A stretch of 64,000 bases of DNA, from the NCBI RefSeq assembly GCF_001649575.2, contig NC_051446.1, forward strand, positions 19,318,959 to 19,382,958, read 5' to 3'. The notes below the pieces were generated by a model that saw only the letters and a program-made list of their open reading frames with translations, ran no database searches and was not told where the DNA came from. Both the position numbers and the translations under genes were made by a program. Shown piece by piece: positions 12,556-26,600 of the stretch (its first letter is position 1; every line of letters begins with the position of its first letter). This DNA comes from Kryptolebias marmoratus (Eukaryota; Chordata; Actinopteri; Cyprinodontiformes; Rivulidae).

Positions 12556-14492
12556 TTTATTTTATCTTGTAAAAAGCAATGCCATGATACCAAAAGCAGA
12601 CATGCAGGTCAATCTGGTATTTATTTTAGCCTCCAAATAACAAAAGAAATGGCACTTAAAGTAAATAAAAGGCAACACATCGTCTTAATAAGGAGCTTAT
12701 TGAAAAGGATTACAAAGAAAAGCTAAGGAATTAGGGTGTTATTGCAAACCATAAATGTATGTTCTTGTGTTAAAAGTCACAAATTTCTAAATGCAAAAAA
12801 TCCACATAAAAATACTTTTCCAACTTACTTTCAATTAACATAATCTGTTTACTCTTAATAAGTTATTTGATGCACAACAAACTGAAAAAAATTGGAATAA
12901 GAGCAATTTTCATTCCCTTTTTCTCATTTCTCTGGTTTTAAAGCAGGATTTATGCCAACTATGCATCTTTGCTAATTAAAAGAGTAACAAAATGCCCTAC
13001 ATGATAAAAGTGCTTGGTCATGAAGGAAATGCTGTACAGTAAAAGTTGCCCTGTGTAGACATGGGTAACAATAACCGTCACGTGTTCAGTGTAACAACCG
13101 TATCCTTGTTGCTCCAACTGGGTGACAAAAGCAAAACAAAACTTTTTTTTGTTTTGTTTTCCAAGCAGTGAATCATCCAACTGTTATTTCTTTCCACTGA
13201 CGTCACCAACATGAGCTTCAGTCAACCCCATCAAGTGGTACCAAGTGTTTCTAAATCCCAAGTTACACACCAAATATTTGCCGTTTCCAGCCATAAGTCT
13301 TCCACCCAGATGCTCAATTTGATTCCTGTTAGCAGACTGGTGATGTGAAGATTGTGTGACCTGTTTATAAAAATGAAACTCCACAAATTTTTCTGACATC
13401 CAAGTCTGTTTAAAACTCTGATTTTGTAGCTTGCTGCTCATCTCTGTTTGAGTCTGACAGCTTGAGGCTACATTAGCTGCAGCGTTTTCCCACAATCAGG
13501 CTGTAGGACCGCCAGTGGGGAGGCTTCTGAAAGTTGGCCAATCAAAAGAAGCAAGCTTTTCGAGACGGAGACTTTGAAAAGACAGGAGCCTAATTAGGTC
13601 AGACATGAAAAATTAGATATTTAAATATATTTTAATTCTTCTGTAAATCATGCAATGCTTTTCTATTGGAGTCCAACAAAAATACAGAGCTTTTTTTTTT
13701 AAACGGAGGTGATGTTTCAGGAAAATTTCATTTAAAGGACCTCTGTAAAAATAATGTAACTATCACCACTCTGCAAACAAACCAAAAGACATAAATATGT
13801 TCATAACACAACTGACGTGTTAGTACCTGCATCATGATACTTCCAATTAAATGTAAAAGAAAACAGGTACAAAACAGGAGCAGTGCTGCTGTTCTGCTTT
13901 TAAAAAAATGGCAGAATCTTGTGCTCTCTACATCATTTACGCTAACAAGGATTAGAAAGCTCGCAGGCACATTAATACTTAAATAAAAAACAGGTTTCAT
14001 ATACACAGGGACTCAAAAACCTCCGATCTTTCGTTCTAACTGGAGGAAAAGGTCAGGGACACGACAACAAACTGCCGTGACTGGCAACCAAGAATAAATG
14101 GCTAACAATGGAATTTGTTTCTTTCCTTCATAACATTTAACTCTTTTTCCCAACAGGAGCTTTCAATGCCCATCACAATAAAAAAAACAACATTTTAAAC
14201 CATAGAAAATAAATGAATTATTAGTACACTGGAGTTCAACATTTATCATTGATTGAAAAGGCACAAAAAATGAGAAAATTACCAACTTCTGACTCAAAAA
14301 GATCTTAACAAAACTCAACATTAATCAAACTGTTAACATCATCAGTGAGTAAAAAAAAATAAAATAAAACGAACACAAAACATGGTGTAAAGGCATAGAA
14401 GAAACAAAAAACTAAAAGCATAATAAGGTTCCTGTAAATGTCTCTCTTTCTGAAAAGCACAGAGCTTGTTTTGGGGCATTCAGTGATCCTTC
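12556..14492 (-). other. pald1: Probable pald1 3' UTR
   Basis: Downstream of the pald1 stop on the minus strand, the first AATAAA signals I find are at 12620-12625 and 12556-12561, suggesting a 3' UTR of about 1.9 kb. An ATTAAA nearer the stop, around 13627, could give a shorter form. No coding segment is visible here. Confidence 0.35.
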
Positions 14493-14642
14493 TCAGATGA
14501 ACTCCCCTCGGAAAGGAAGTGATTGAATGTTTTGCTGCTGCCAGCGGTAGCGCAGCCTGGCCAGCGGGGTGTCTCTCGGGTCTTCGAACTCTGAGAAGCC
14601 CAGCTGGTTGAAGATGTCATAAACTCCAGCTCTGGCAGCCAC
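14493..14642 (-). CDS. pald1: pald1 exon 20 (residues 822-870 and stop)
   Basis: It encodes VAARAGVYDIFNQLGFSEFE and the conserved ARLRYRWQQQ, then ends GEFI and TGA at 14495-14493. The tail after RYRWQ differs from human, as is usual for the extreme C-terminus. Confidence 0.96.
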   Translation of the reverse strand: MAARAGVYDIFNQLGFSEFEDPRDTPLARLRYRWQQQNIQSLPFRGEFI

Positions 14643-17600
14643 CTACCACAGAAAGACACAAAGCGGCAATTAAAAAAAAAGAAAAATCAGCCAGACAAGA
14701 CTTCATCATCGTGTGTGAGTGAGAAATGGCTGCAAAAACACAACCATTTTTTTTTTGCTGTTTTGTTTTTAGAGCCAAAACATGCTGTTTGGTTTCCTGC
14801 ATGTGCAGCTGTTTCAGTGGAACAGTAGGTGTCTGCTGTGGGTTTGGAAAGGACATGATGTTGAAGGAAAATAACTCAGGATGCTTCAATTTTTTTTATT
14901 TTTTTTTCCGATCAATTGAACACATCTTGTCTGTAACCAGGCTTTTACTAGCTGAACTGAGCTCTAAGCATGTTTACATGAGACAGACGTGAGCTGTGGA
15001 GCGCCTCGGTGGAAACAGATGATCATTCATGAATGATGGAGCCTGAAAATAGATCTCCAGGTCTTATACTGTTGTACAATGTTGAAGCATCTTTGGGCAA
15101 GCCATTAAATTTCAGCTGTGTTTACAAGTTAGGTCTTGCTTGTTTGCTCCCTGCCTACATGAGTATGAATGGGTGAAATAAAAGCAATTTATGAACAAAA
15201 AAAATTGTTTAAACCTCATTAAGTGAAACCATTATTGTTTGATTTTGTTGTACCCATTAAACCTTTATGAATCAGAAGTCCCAACCACCTCACTACACCA
15301 AGGTGGGCAGAATCTAGGAACAACCTTGGGGCAAAATTACAGAAATAAAATCTGTTTCTCCTTCTCAGAAAATTTTATGAATGAATCCGAACGTTTCCTC
15401 AAGAGGCTTCACTGTTCGTGATAGCCTGCAGGTCACGCCGAGTTACGGTCTGCCATGATGTCAAACACCAAACGATTCATGGGAAACACAGCGAGCAACC
15501 AGAAACATCTGCGCACAAATCAAACAATCTCAGTGAATCAATGCAAAACCAGCAGACACAGACTTCCCCGAAAAATAACTTTCAAAAGATTGAATGGCCA
15601 ATTAGAAGTGCCGCAACTTGCCAAGTTTACTCGACAGGGGAGGCTTCAATGTTCAGTCACTTCCATGAATAAAAATAAAATAACACGAAGAAGTCAGTTC
15701 TTGGGGGAAATTCTCCCTTGCATGTGAAACACTTAGTTTGGAATCAGCGCAGAAACTGAATGAAGCCACAGGACATTTAAGAGAGAACATGGCTTAAAAC
15801 ACTGCCAACTCATTTTTTTTCTTTTTATCCTTAGGCGGTCAGGAAACAAGAAAGACGAAAGCATGAGAAGAAAAGTCTAAACACTGGAGCAAATAAGGGC
15901 ATATTTCACTTTTATAGCAAACAAAAATGGAAAATATGATTCCGATTTGTATTCGTATGGTTGAAAGATAATCATTTAAGTGCTACTTGAGATACGTTCA
16001 AAAATGGGTTGTCATGGTAAACGCTGAGAAAGTCAAACAGGAACAATGAACAGGAATAATACTATCCAATATTTCTTTCACTAACAATGATTATAGATTA
16101 GATGGCCAGGTTTGTGCAGAAACAAACACAGATATCGCTTAGTATGAGCTGGATTATCTGTTTACTGACAATGCACAGCCAACTTTACAATAGATAGATA
16201 AAATTCTGCTTCATAGACAAATTTTAACTCTTTATCAGATGAATTGCATGAGTAAAAAGAATCCCACGGCTTCTGTTTGCCTGTTTTAAAGCAGCTGTTT
16301 AGAAGTAATCCAGTTCTTTTCATTCCATCCATGTCTAGGTCCGACGTGTTCCTGGAAAGCTGACAGCCTGCGTGTGCTCGACAAGCTTTTTGATGGGAAC
16401 AAATGACTTTGTGCAGCTGAACCATTTGTTAGCAGATGTGACTCCTTAGAGACACTCTAGATTTGCACAATTAACTAGGACAACCTGACTCATCCACTCC
16501 ACAGCCTTGCAGGCCTAAAAAAAAGGGGGATGTGTGGAAAAATTGCGAACAGTGAAAATTTGTGTTTGAGACTTCTGAAAGAGGATGTCAGGGGGATCAA
16601 ATAAAAAGTGATTATATGTAAAGCTGAGGTCAAAATTTGGTGTATTCTATGTCAGATAAGTTGCTTGGAAAGTTTTACCCCCTCACAACGAATATTTGAT
16701 CCCGTCAGGTCAGTTTGACTATAACATGATGTAAAAAACTGTACTTTGAACACAGAAAACATACAAAAAGTTAAGTCCATGTGTCTTAGTAACAAATAGT
16801 ACATGTTTAATCTATCTCTCTTTTATTTCCAACTCTTGTGAAAAGTTAAAAAAAAAAGCCTGAAGAAAAGATTTAGCCCCCTGCAAGGCCAATATGTTGT
16901 TGAAAAACCTTCAGTTTGCACCTCTTGGGATAATTCAATACTCATTTTTAAAAACTGTTATTAAATAGACTTTTGATGCTCTTCTCTACAGGCATGTCTT
17001 CATCATTTTAAAACTGAGGTAAGAACTTCTCGAATCCATCTGCCATCTTTTTTTGTTGTGAGGATATAGATTTTTTTTTTTACGTCTCTACAGTGATCTA
17101 AACTGGCTCCTCAGTAATCATAAATGCTAATTGCTGAGAATAGATTTTGAGTTAGAGTAAACAATAAACTTTAAGGGTCACATCACTTTCCTTTTAGTAA
17201 AGACTCACTAAGCCAAACTCTTCACTGGCCATTTAAAATGTGAAACCTCGGTACAAGTTACATGAGAGCTCGATTCTTTTACAACCCATACTTATCCATG
17301 GTGGTCCTTTTTTTTTCCTTCAGTATAGCAACCACAGTTTAATGGGCTAAAATTATTAAAAAGTTAACTTTATGTCTCTTCAGAGCACTAAATGTGAGCT
17401 TGTGTGATAGGAACCAGTGGCTGGACTCATCAAAAAGTAAGTGTAGTGTTTACTTGGGTCAGTGTCAGTCGGTGGTACAGTAAGTTTAAAACATCTTCCA
17501 TCTTCTAACTCTTTTTTATATTAATGTATGAATATTTAAAAAACTGGAAGAAAAGATCTTTTATCTCGAAATGAACTGTCTGGGTGAAACAAAAAGCAAA

Positions 17601-20600
17601 TAAGAAAAAAAAAAAAAAAATCGAAAAATCTTTCCTATCACAGCATAAAAAAGTCAATGTATAAAACTATTGCAGGAAACAGCAATGCCCTCTGATACTG
17701 ATACTGATCCTTACTGCAGCGAAGGAAAAGAAGCCTCAGACTAACACTGACTTGTTGCTTCATCAGTATAGGTGGTGTGTGCTGTTATTATGTTTAGAGG
17801 TTTGTGAAGTTTTCTTTCTAGTCTCTAATGATAGATATTATAGTAAAGATACACGATGGTCCTGTGCAGCTCTTTGCACAGATCCAATCTTCTTTTTAAT
17901 CATATTTTTGTTTCTTTCGAGTTCCTGGCTCTGATGCTGCTGCTCAAACAAACGACTGCATTATGCTTTGTTCCCGCACTGTCCTCTTCACCCCATCACG
18001 CCAAATGATTGTGTGGCGAAAATAAAAAAGCTCAAAGGGGAGTAATATATAAAATCAAAGCAGACCTTTATATCTGCACTATGTAAAACATTATTAAAAA
18101 ATAAATAAATAAAAATATTGTTTTGAAATCATGGTTTTAAATCACAGCATCGTGCTTCTTTTGATGCGCTCGGTTGGTAAACTGGCCTTGAAGTTGCTGC
18201 CTGGTGATGCCTTTTTGGAAAGATGTCTTTCATGCTGCATTGAAATGATCACTAACACCAACACTCATTAGGTGGCTGGAGCAGCAGTGCTGGATAGAGG
18301 GGGGGAGGGTAGCGAGGAGGCACCGGTTTTTCCCATAGTCAGCTATCTCAAAGGCTGCACATACTATGCTGGTATGGAAGGGGGGGTGGGACAGGGAGGC
18401 CTCTATGCCACACATCAAAACAGCTGGAGTGACTGATAGAGTACTTCTCCTACAGGCATCTGAGGTATGCACTGTACACAAGTCCTGCCATTGTGCAAAA
18501 TCAAACATTTTTGGATTAGCAAACGTGAATTTCAAATCTAATAACTCTTCTGATCTTTTTGCTCTGATCTGACTTTATGGCCCCGATGACACTACAAACA
18601 GAACTTTCCCCAAATGTGTTCACAGCGCCTCAGTCAGCACCAGTTACATCAAATGCTATGTACAGTATATAGTCTTGCGATGTTGAGATTCTCACCAAGC
18701 TTGGGAAGGAAACGGTTTCAAAATTTCTTCTGCAGCATGACGGCAAACCCATCAAAGGGCCACAGAATCTCACGAAACCATCTTCTGGCAAAAGATAAAC
18801 AAGACGACCAGCGACACACAATTCTGTCACTCCTTTGAACATCCAACATTTGAGACTTGGAAAAAAAAAAAAAAGGTACTAAAAATGACTGCCTCGAAAA
18901 AAGAACAGATGCCTCAAATAGCACCGGAGTGGTTTTAGAGTCCAAAAAAAAGGAATTTTTTTTTCTGTTAAAAGTTTATAAAATAGGAGCAAAATTAAAA
19001 ACAACCATTAAAAAAAACAAATGTTCAATTCTTCAAATGTTTATTTTTGGTTCAGCTTTATTTAGAAACTAGGAAAGTAAAGATTTTGGTAAACAATACC
19101 TATTTTCTCAAGTTTTCGGTCCTCAAAATATATTTTATTCTGTTGCAAAAAGCGCCTAACATATCAGAAGCTGGCAATGTTTGTTTCTCAGCATGCCTGG
19201 AAACAGTGCACTCCTGCTTTTAATGGCCACAGAAATCTAATTAGACCACACGCATAAAGCACAGCCAATATAGAATGCAGGACAGACGATGGCGCGTAGA
19301 CCTGACAGGTTGTGTATCCATGGCGATGACCCTCGACTCACGCCTCTGGCGATGGAGTTTGTCATTACTGATTCCGCCACGGTCACTGATGATAGGCTAG
19401 TGATTGTGCCCTGGGGTTGGCTGGGTCAGAATGATTGGGCTGCTGCCAGATTGTGCTGCAACTGGGCCACTAAATACATCCCGATGCAGATGGTGAGACT
19501 CCGCCATGTCAAATGTTCTTCTGACCAATGACACAAGGAACTAAACAAGCTACTTTTGTAGCTTCTGACACATGCATATTCACTGTCTGGTTTGAAAATA
19601 TCTCAAGACCTCAAAAATGAATCAGTAAAAAAAAAAAAATCATCTCACAGATACAATCTAATCTTAACTCGAACACCAAAGACAGTGGTTACCAAGGAAA
19701 CCATCTCCCTTGCAGAGCTTGACTGGTTCAAACAAATAGCTACCTCATGTATGAATAGTGGAATTTATTTAATGATTAAATAAAGAAACATCTTTTGTGC
19801 TCTGCCATTGGTGGTTGAGCCACAGATACCTCGGCAACTGGGGAAAAAAAAAATACAAATGATTTACAATCTATTTTTCTGGATGTTCAAAAAAATCATC
19901 ATTCAGTTTTTGCAATCAGTTAAATAATTATATTCCAACTGACTATATATTTTAATTTTTTTTAAATGAAAAACATAACTAGTGTTAATAATTAGAAAAA
20001 GAAAATAATGATCAAGCCATGTGACAACACTTTAGAGTTTGCTTAATCGTATCGTCATTAATTCTTCTGCTGAACATGGTTTCTGTAAATCACAGTTTTT
20101 TACTCCCTGACATTCGAACATGGGAATAACAAACGGACTGAACCTGACTGACTCAGCCAAACTTGACATTAGCTGAAGTTAGAGCGCGTACACAGAACTG
20201 ATAAATTATGGCTTTTAGCCGTCCTTGTATTTAGTTTGAGAAGAACAGAAAAAACACACACACAATTTATGGTACTTAAAAAAAAAAAAACACTTAAAAA
20301 GCAAAGCAGGGTTTGTGAAGCCGTTTTCCATTTAACTCGTGGTTACAAACTGTACAACAGAGAATAAAAATTGGAAATTAGTTTAAATAAAAACAACATT
20401 TACTGTGTTCTTTGTAAAAGAATGATCCTATTGCTTAAATTTTGTAAATCTACTAATTTCTTGTTTCCATTTATTGAATGACTTATAAAACACCAACTAA
20501 AAGTATAAGGTATATCTTTGCAGTGACGTTGCAGTACGACTTTTTATTCACACTACAGAACCTAAACATACAGGGTTAGTGTCAGATGGAGTGACTGGGT

Positions 20601-23600
20601 GTAATCTCCCCTGCTTTACACTGACTGTTAACATGTGCAGCATGAATGTGTGAATAAGCACAAGAAAATGAACAAAAACCAAATCAGAAAATGTTGCAAG
20701 TTCAAACATCTGCATGTTTCCTCTGACACTTTAAAAAAAGCTTGGGGTCAAGCCAGGCATCTGTCAAGATGATTATCTTGTTAAGTGTTCAGCCATCACA
20801 AGTATTAGATTTAAATAACGCCTCACACTGCAAGCTGAGGCCGCGGTTTAAATGATAATGTAACTCTTATTTCCATGAGTTTCATTCTTTAGTGACTCAG
20901 CTAATATTAGCAGGGCTCCACATTTGTATTACAATGTGTGATTATACAAGTCCTTTCAAACCAAAACAACCTTTTTCACTGTTCTTATAACCATTTAAAC
21001 CAGTTTCCTTCCTTTTATGCTTCAGCACTGCGGGGGACGATGGCCATCTATATAAGCTATATAAGTGGTCCCCAATTTTCTGTAATTTTTTTTTACCACA
21101 ATACAAACTAATGAGTAACAAAGGAACATAATTGGTTCAATTGTAAGCATGTATTGATTAAGAAATCCATTTATACAGTTTACCTTAGGTTTTGTTGCTG
21201 ACACTGGTCCAAAACGCCTCATATCATCAGCAACATGTGACGTCAGTCGCTAAACAGTTAGATGTTGTTATGTCACAAGCAGCGTACACCAAAACCCTGC
21301 TGAGGTTCTACTAAAAGACCTCTTTTGATAACTTTTGACCCTCGTTTATCATTCTTTTACATTACTTTTGTTTGGTGCTTCCCATGTCCAAATGATTCAT
21401 TGTGCTTTAAAAGACAATATGAAGTTAAATGATTGGTCAGCATTCACCTTTTTTAATATCAGGAAAAACTCTCAATAAGTTTTTTTTTGAGGTGTCAGCA
21501 TCCATCCGATGAACAGCACTGGTAATGCTGGTGACTTGTTCCTCACTCCTCCTGCAGAAATTAGGCTTTCGTGCTTCAGGACATGCAAGACAATTGCCAG
21601 ATATTGATAACTGTGAGGTGCAAAATGTCCCGTGAGGTCAATAACCTTCAGCTGCGAGTAATTTACCACAAGGACTAAATATGGTTTTTACAAGGTATAA
21701 CACGCGAGTTTCACAGAAACACCAATAAAGTTAAAAATGATTTAGAAAGTGCAGTTACTGTAAGAAGAGCAGCATAAATCGCTGGTTTTGAAAGTTCTTT
21801 ATTAGCCTCTTTAAATGCCACAAACTTAACATAAACAAAGCTTAACTGAACTGTCTTTATGAAAATGAAACTGGTGTTTGTTAAAGAAGAAGCTCAAGGT
21901 TAAGATTTTCAGAAGCTGCTACTGAAAACAAAAATAGGCTAAAAGTGGCCGATTTTTTTTTACAGTTAAATAAATTCAAAAAATGTTGTGAACTCGGGAG
22001 CAATTTCCTGAGACCTGCTACCTGCATAGCTTTTTGTATTGACATTCGGAAACAACTTTAAGATGAGTGCAGAAGCTGAAAGCAATATTTAAAGTGGAAA
22101 CTAAATGCTATAACCTCAAGTTACTGTTGAACTAAATAAAAAAATAAGATGTTCTGTCGTGATCATGGTATGAATACTGGTGAAAATAAATAAAAATAAA
22201 GTTATAATGTAGCTATGGAAACTGACAGTTTATAAATTTATCCCAAAACTCTGAACATTAACTTCTATTTGTTAATCCTTTTTTTCTTGTAAACAAATAA
22301 ACCAATGACCTTTTCTTTTGCTGACTGATTTAAATTGGACGTTTTCGATTAAACCATCATAGGGACAACTGTTCACATACTGTGATCAGCTCAGCTCAGC
22401 AAATTACTGGAGCTTTTGTTCACAAAATGGCTTTTCCCCCCAATCAGCATAAAAGTAGAAATACATGCAATAACAAAAGTAAACATTATTTTTGACATGT
22501 TAGAGTAAATTGATGTGATTTCTGTTCTTTTCCTTTGTGAGCTACCCTGTATTTTCCTATGGCATAACTGGGCAATTAGAGCCACTCTGATGCACCACAT
22601 TTATTTGCTATTCATAACAGGAATTATAAGCCCCGGATGACTGCACATATTTCTGTGACAAATGTTTTCACAGCAATTGTTCCGGTTTATTTTAGGGGTT
22701 TGTTTTTTTTCTTTGAGTTTAATCCATTTTACTAAGAAAAAAAGAAGAAGAATTTTTTTAAAACATTCTTGGGTTTTTTGGTGTTTCCTCAAATTATTGT
22801 TCCACAGATGAGAAGTTTTGAAGTAGCAGGCTTGACTCCAACAGTGACTTTGGCATCTTTGATTAAAAATAAATTATTTCCACCAAGGACAAAACATACT
22901 GGAATCTGCTTTTGCAGGAATTCGCAACATTTTAAATCTTTTTTTTTTTACATTCTGCAAAGCTACAATAAAAAACCAAATATTGTGCTGCAACAAATAC
23001 CGTTGATTAAAATGCTGCCCACTCATGTAAATGTAAAATCAAAGTATTTCATTCCGTTTTAGATAGATTTTTTGAGCTGTCACGTTCCATAAAAACAGTC
23101 TTTTTGTCAACCAGCCAAACTGCTGAACAGTCTTGACATCACATGATTGTAACATCTAAGGAGCGCATTTTTATTGTCTGCTGGGTACAACTTACGCACA
23201 CCTCATTTGTTTGGAGCGCACAGAAACTCCCTGCAGAGGAACAGCTTGCTGAGAGATTAATTCACTCCCAAAAACCACAGAACAAAGACAATACGAAGAA
23301 GCGGGCCTCTGTAGCACCAGCACTAGGTTAGAAATTCCTGGAGAAAAACCCCAAATGAAACTAATGAGTTCACAATGTGCACAGGCTTAGGTGGAAGTCG
23401 TTTTCCATATGAAAAGTTACGGAAAGAAATGTAAGGAAATATAGATAAATCAGTGGCAACCTTCAAATCTTGCATTTGGAGAGCAGACTTTAAATAGGCC
23501 TTTTACTACAGAGAACATTTAGTTAATGACTGTTTGGAAAAAAAAAAAAGATTTATGATATAATACCAGTTTTTTTTTTCTTTAACAGCTTTGGAACAGT

Positions 23601-26600
23601 GAGAGTTTAAGGTGGTGGATCCCTTTATATCAGGGGTGGAATGGTTTTCAGAATCCACCGTTTGGTTCGCTTTTGGGGTGTTTTTCAGTTTTACACTTAC
23701 ACTTTTTAAAATATCAGGCAGTCTGAAGGACATGTCATGAAGTCATGTAAATCTTACCCACGTTACTGTGACAGTCTTCGGTTAAAGCTAGGTGGGATTT
23801 TTCTACAGCGACAGGCAAGACTGTGCTTATTTGAAAATGTTCTTCTTTCATTTGGCAAAAATGAAATATTTTTGCCAAATAACTATTTGCCTCAAGCTTT
23901 TTCAAAAATACAGTTTTACAAGCTGTACGCACAAATAAGCCACAATGTTCAGAACGGCTTGCTGCTCACCTGATTGCAAACACACAGAATTCAGTGAGAA
24001 AATTTGCGGATTTTCTCGCAATATTGACTCGAATTTAAGTTGCCAACTAGTGTCCAACAGTCCAGCCCAGTGAAATACTACCTTTAGGTGCATAAAAGTG
24101 AATTAAAAGAAGAGAGAGAAAAACGAATAAAAAGGTACCTGTTCCATCCACACGGAGAAGCAGCGCTGCCAGGAGTCCTTCTTCTCCAGATGCAGGTATG
24201 TGTTGAAGAGGATGAGGTACATGTAGCGCTCCAGGTACCGCCAGCTCTTGAGCATCAGCTGCTGACACTCCTTTTCACTCTTTTCATGTTTGGCCTAAGA
24301 ACAGACATAAACAGTGTTTTATTAGTGTACCAACAGGGTTAGTTTCCAAATACATGTACAGATGTTTGCTGTAACTCTGCCTCCAGCCACTGAGCTTGGC
24401 ATTTGTCTTTTGAGAAGCTTGATCAACTTTGACGCAATGTTTTTAGTTTTCAATAGTTAGTACTTGATCAGAAGAGACAGCGGTCATAACATTGTCTGTG
24501 TTACTACTCGAATGTTTGTGTGCGGCACAAAGATAGATCATGTAAAGTTTCAAAATCTTGCAAGCACAAAAGTCAAGAAAAATGTTAAAAATATAACAAC
24601 AAACAGCATTATAACTCATAAAATCCAGTTACGTGTGTTATCCATTCTGTACATTCATAACCTTTTCAAGCTCAAGACTTTTTTTCTTTCCTCCTTGTGA
24701 TTCAACCATTGTGTGTGATCTCAGTTATCTGACTTCAAGCTGGGTTTTATATGGCTGATATACTCGATGCACCGGCAGACCCTCCTCAGTCATCAGATTC
24801 TTTCATCTTTTCTGCCCTTTCATCTGCTGACAATGCTCCATGCCAGATATGAGTTTTGACATTTGGAGGGAGTTCAACTGGTATCAAGCAAAACACTCAT
24901 CAAACATACACCTGCAGAACAAACTACCTGTCGTAATAGTTGTTTACTTCTTGGGCTTTTTAAAACCTTTAAAATCAACTGTTTTACTAAAAGTGTAATT
25001 AAATGGTTGCTCCTGGGATAATTACTAAATAAATAAAATTTTCGCTACATAACCCTATGGTCAGCAGCACAAGAACAGTGCAATTACCCAAAGTACAAGA
25101 TGGTCCAATAATTCCTTTGATTGTTACTTAAGGGACAAGATAATAACACTTTTACATGACTAATCCAGTGTCTGTAACAAAGAGAGGAAAAGTCTTTGAA
25201 AATCAACACTGAATAAAAGATAAAAATGTAAAATAGACACTGAAGTTACTCGACTAAATATAAGCTTTGTTCAAGTATTTAGTTTGTACATTAAAATTTC
25301 CAAAATAATTGTCTTCCAAAAACCCTGTGGCACTTGTAAATCACAACAACAACAATGAAGATTATTTCTAAATGCTGTGAAAAGACTCCGCAGAACTACT
25401 ACATGCCAATTTCACAAAGTAAGGTTAGCAACCGGGTTGCTTCTCGATTACAGGTTCTGTGAAGCACCAAGGTGAATGCAGACAGGCTTTCATTTCTGTG
25501 TTGACTCAGTGACACATTGTTTTCCTTTCTTTTGGCCTTTATTTTTTACCCAGATTGTTTGGAGCTATACAATTTACTTTCCAACTGTGTGGTAAACTCT
25601 AAGGTTTGTACGGAATTTTATAGCATGTAAGTTTGGATGAAAGGCAAATAAATGTGTGCCTTAAGTGTAGCATAGGTCAATGAGCTGGTGCAGGCACTTT
25701 GACACTTTATCAGAGTATTTTTTTAAGGTTAAACTGAAGTAAGGATGTTTAAACTAACAGTTTACAGCAGATATTTTGGGAGAAGGAAGAAATTAATTAC
25801 ATTTTTCAAAGGTCTGTGTGCCAGAACTAATTGGAAACTGTCCTCAGCCTCAGCATACGATCATTCCACAGATGAGTGACACAGCAGACAGAGAGAGAGG
25901 ATGAAAGGGGTTTCCTGTCCACTCCCAAACTGCTCGGGCTGGATCCCAATTTTCCAAGCATCTGTTCCAAAGTTGATGAGAAACAACACCTAGGCGGACA
26001 AAAGTATGCACTGCATGTTTGGTTTTTTTTTTGTTTTTTTAAATCATCTCTCTTAGGGTAAAAAGGAGAAAAGTTACTACCGGTTACAAATTTCTCAATG
26101 TGAGCACCACAGTGAAAGGGCAGGTGAACGCTGGTGAACCTGATCACCCTTTGCACCCTACACCCCCAGAGGCTTTTAGCATTTCATCTTTTACCTTGAA
26201 AAATTCACAGTTTCAAAGCCAGGCATGCATAAGCCACTGAGCCCTCACACACACACACACGAAAGCGATCCGTTTGCAGAGATTACATAATTCACACCTC
26301 CACAATCCACTGAACTCTAAATCTGGGGCTGCCATCTGTCTGCCCACTTGGAGTGAGCCATATGTGAGGTCGAGTGGTCTCATGTGCACTTTCAAAAATT
26401 CCTTCCAGAAAACCGTGTCAGAAAAGATGGTTTACATTTCTAAGGTTATCGAAGAATCCAACATTCTGGCGCTATGTAGACACTACTTTGCATTTTCTTT
26501 CAAACTGAAAACCGAGGAGATCTGTTCCTTCCCCCTATTTTTCTTTGTAAAGCTTATGGACAAGTTTCTATTAAGTTTCCAAAAGAAAAAAGGGGGGAGG

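Noticed and set aside
12207..12572. A 121-codon open frame just past the likely pald1 3' UTR
   Set aside because: There is no similarity to any family I know and the composition is mixed. It overlaps candidate poly-A signals on the other strand.
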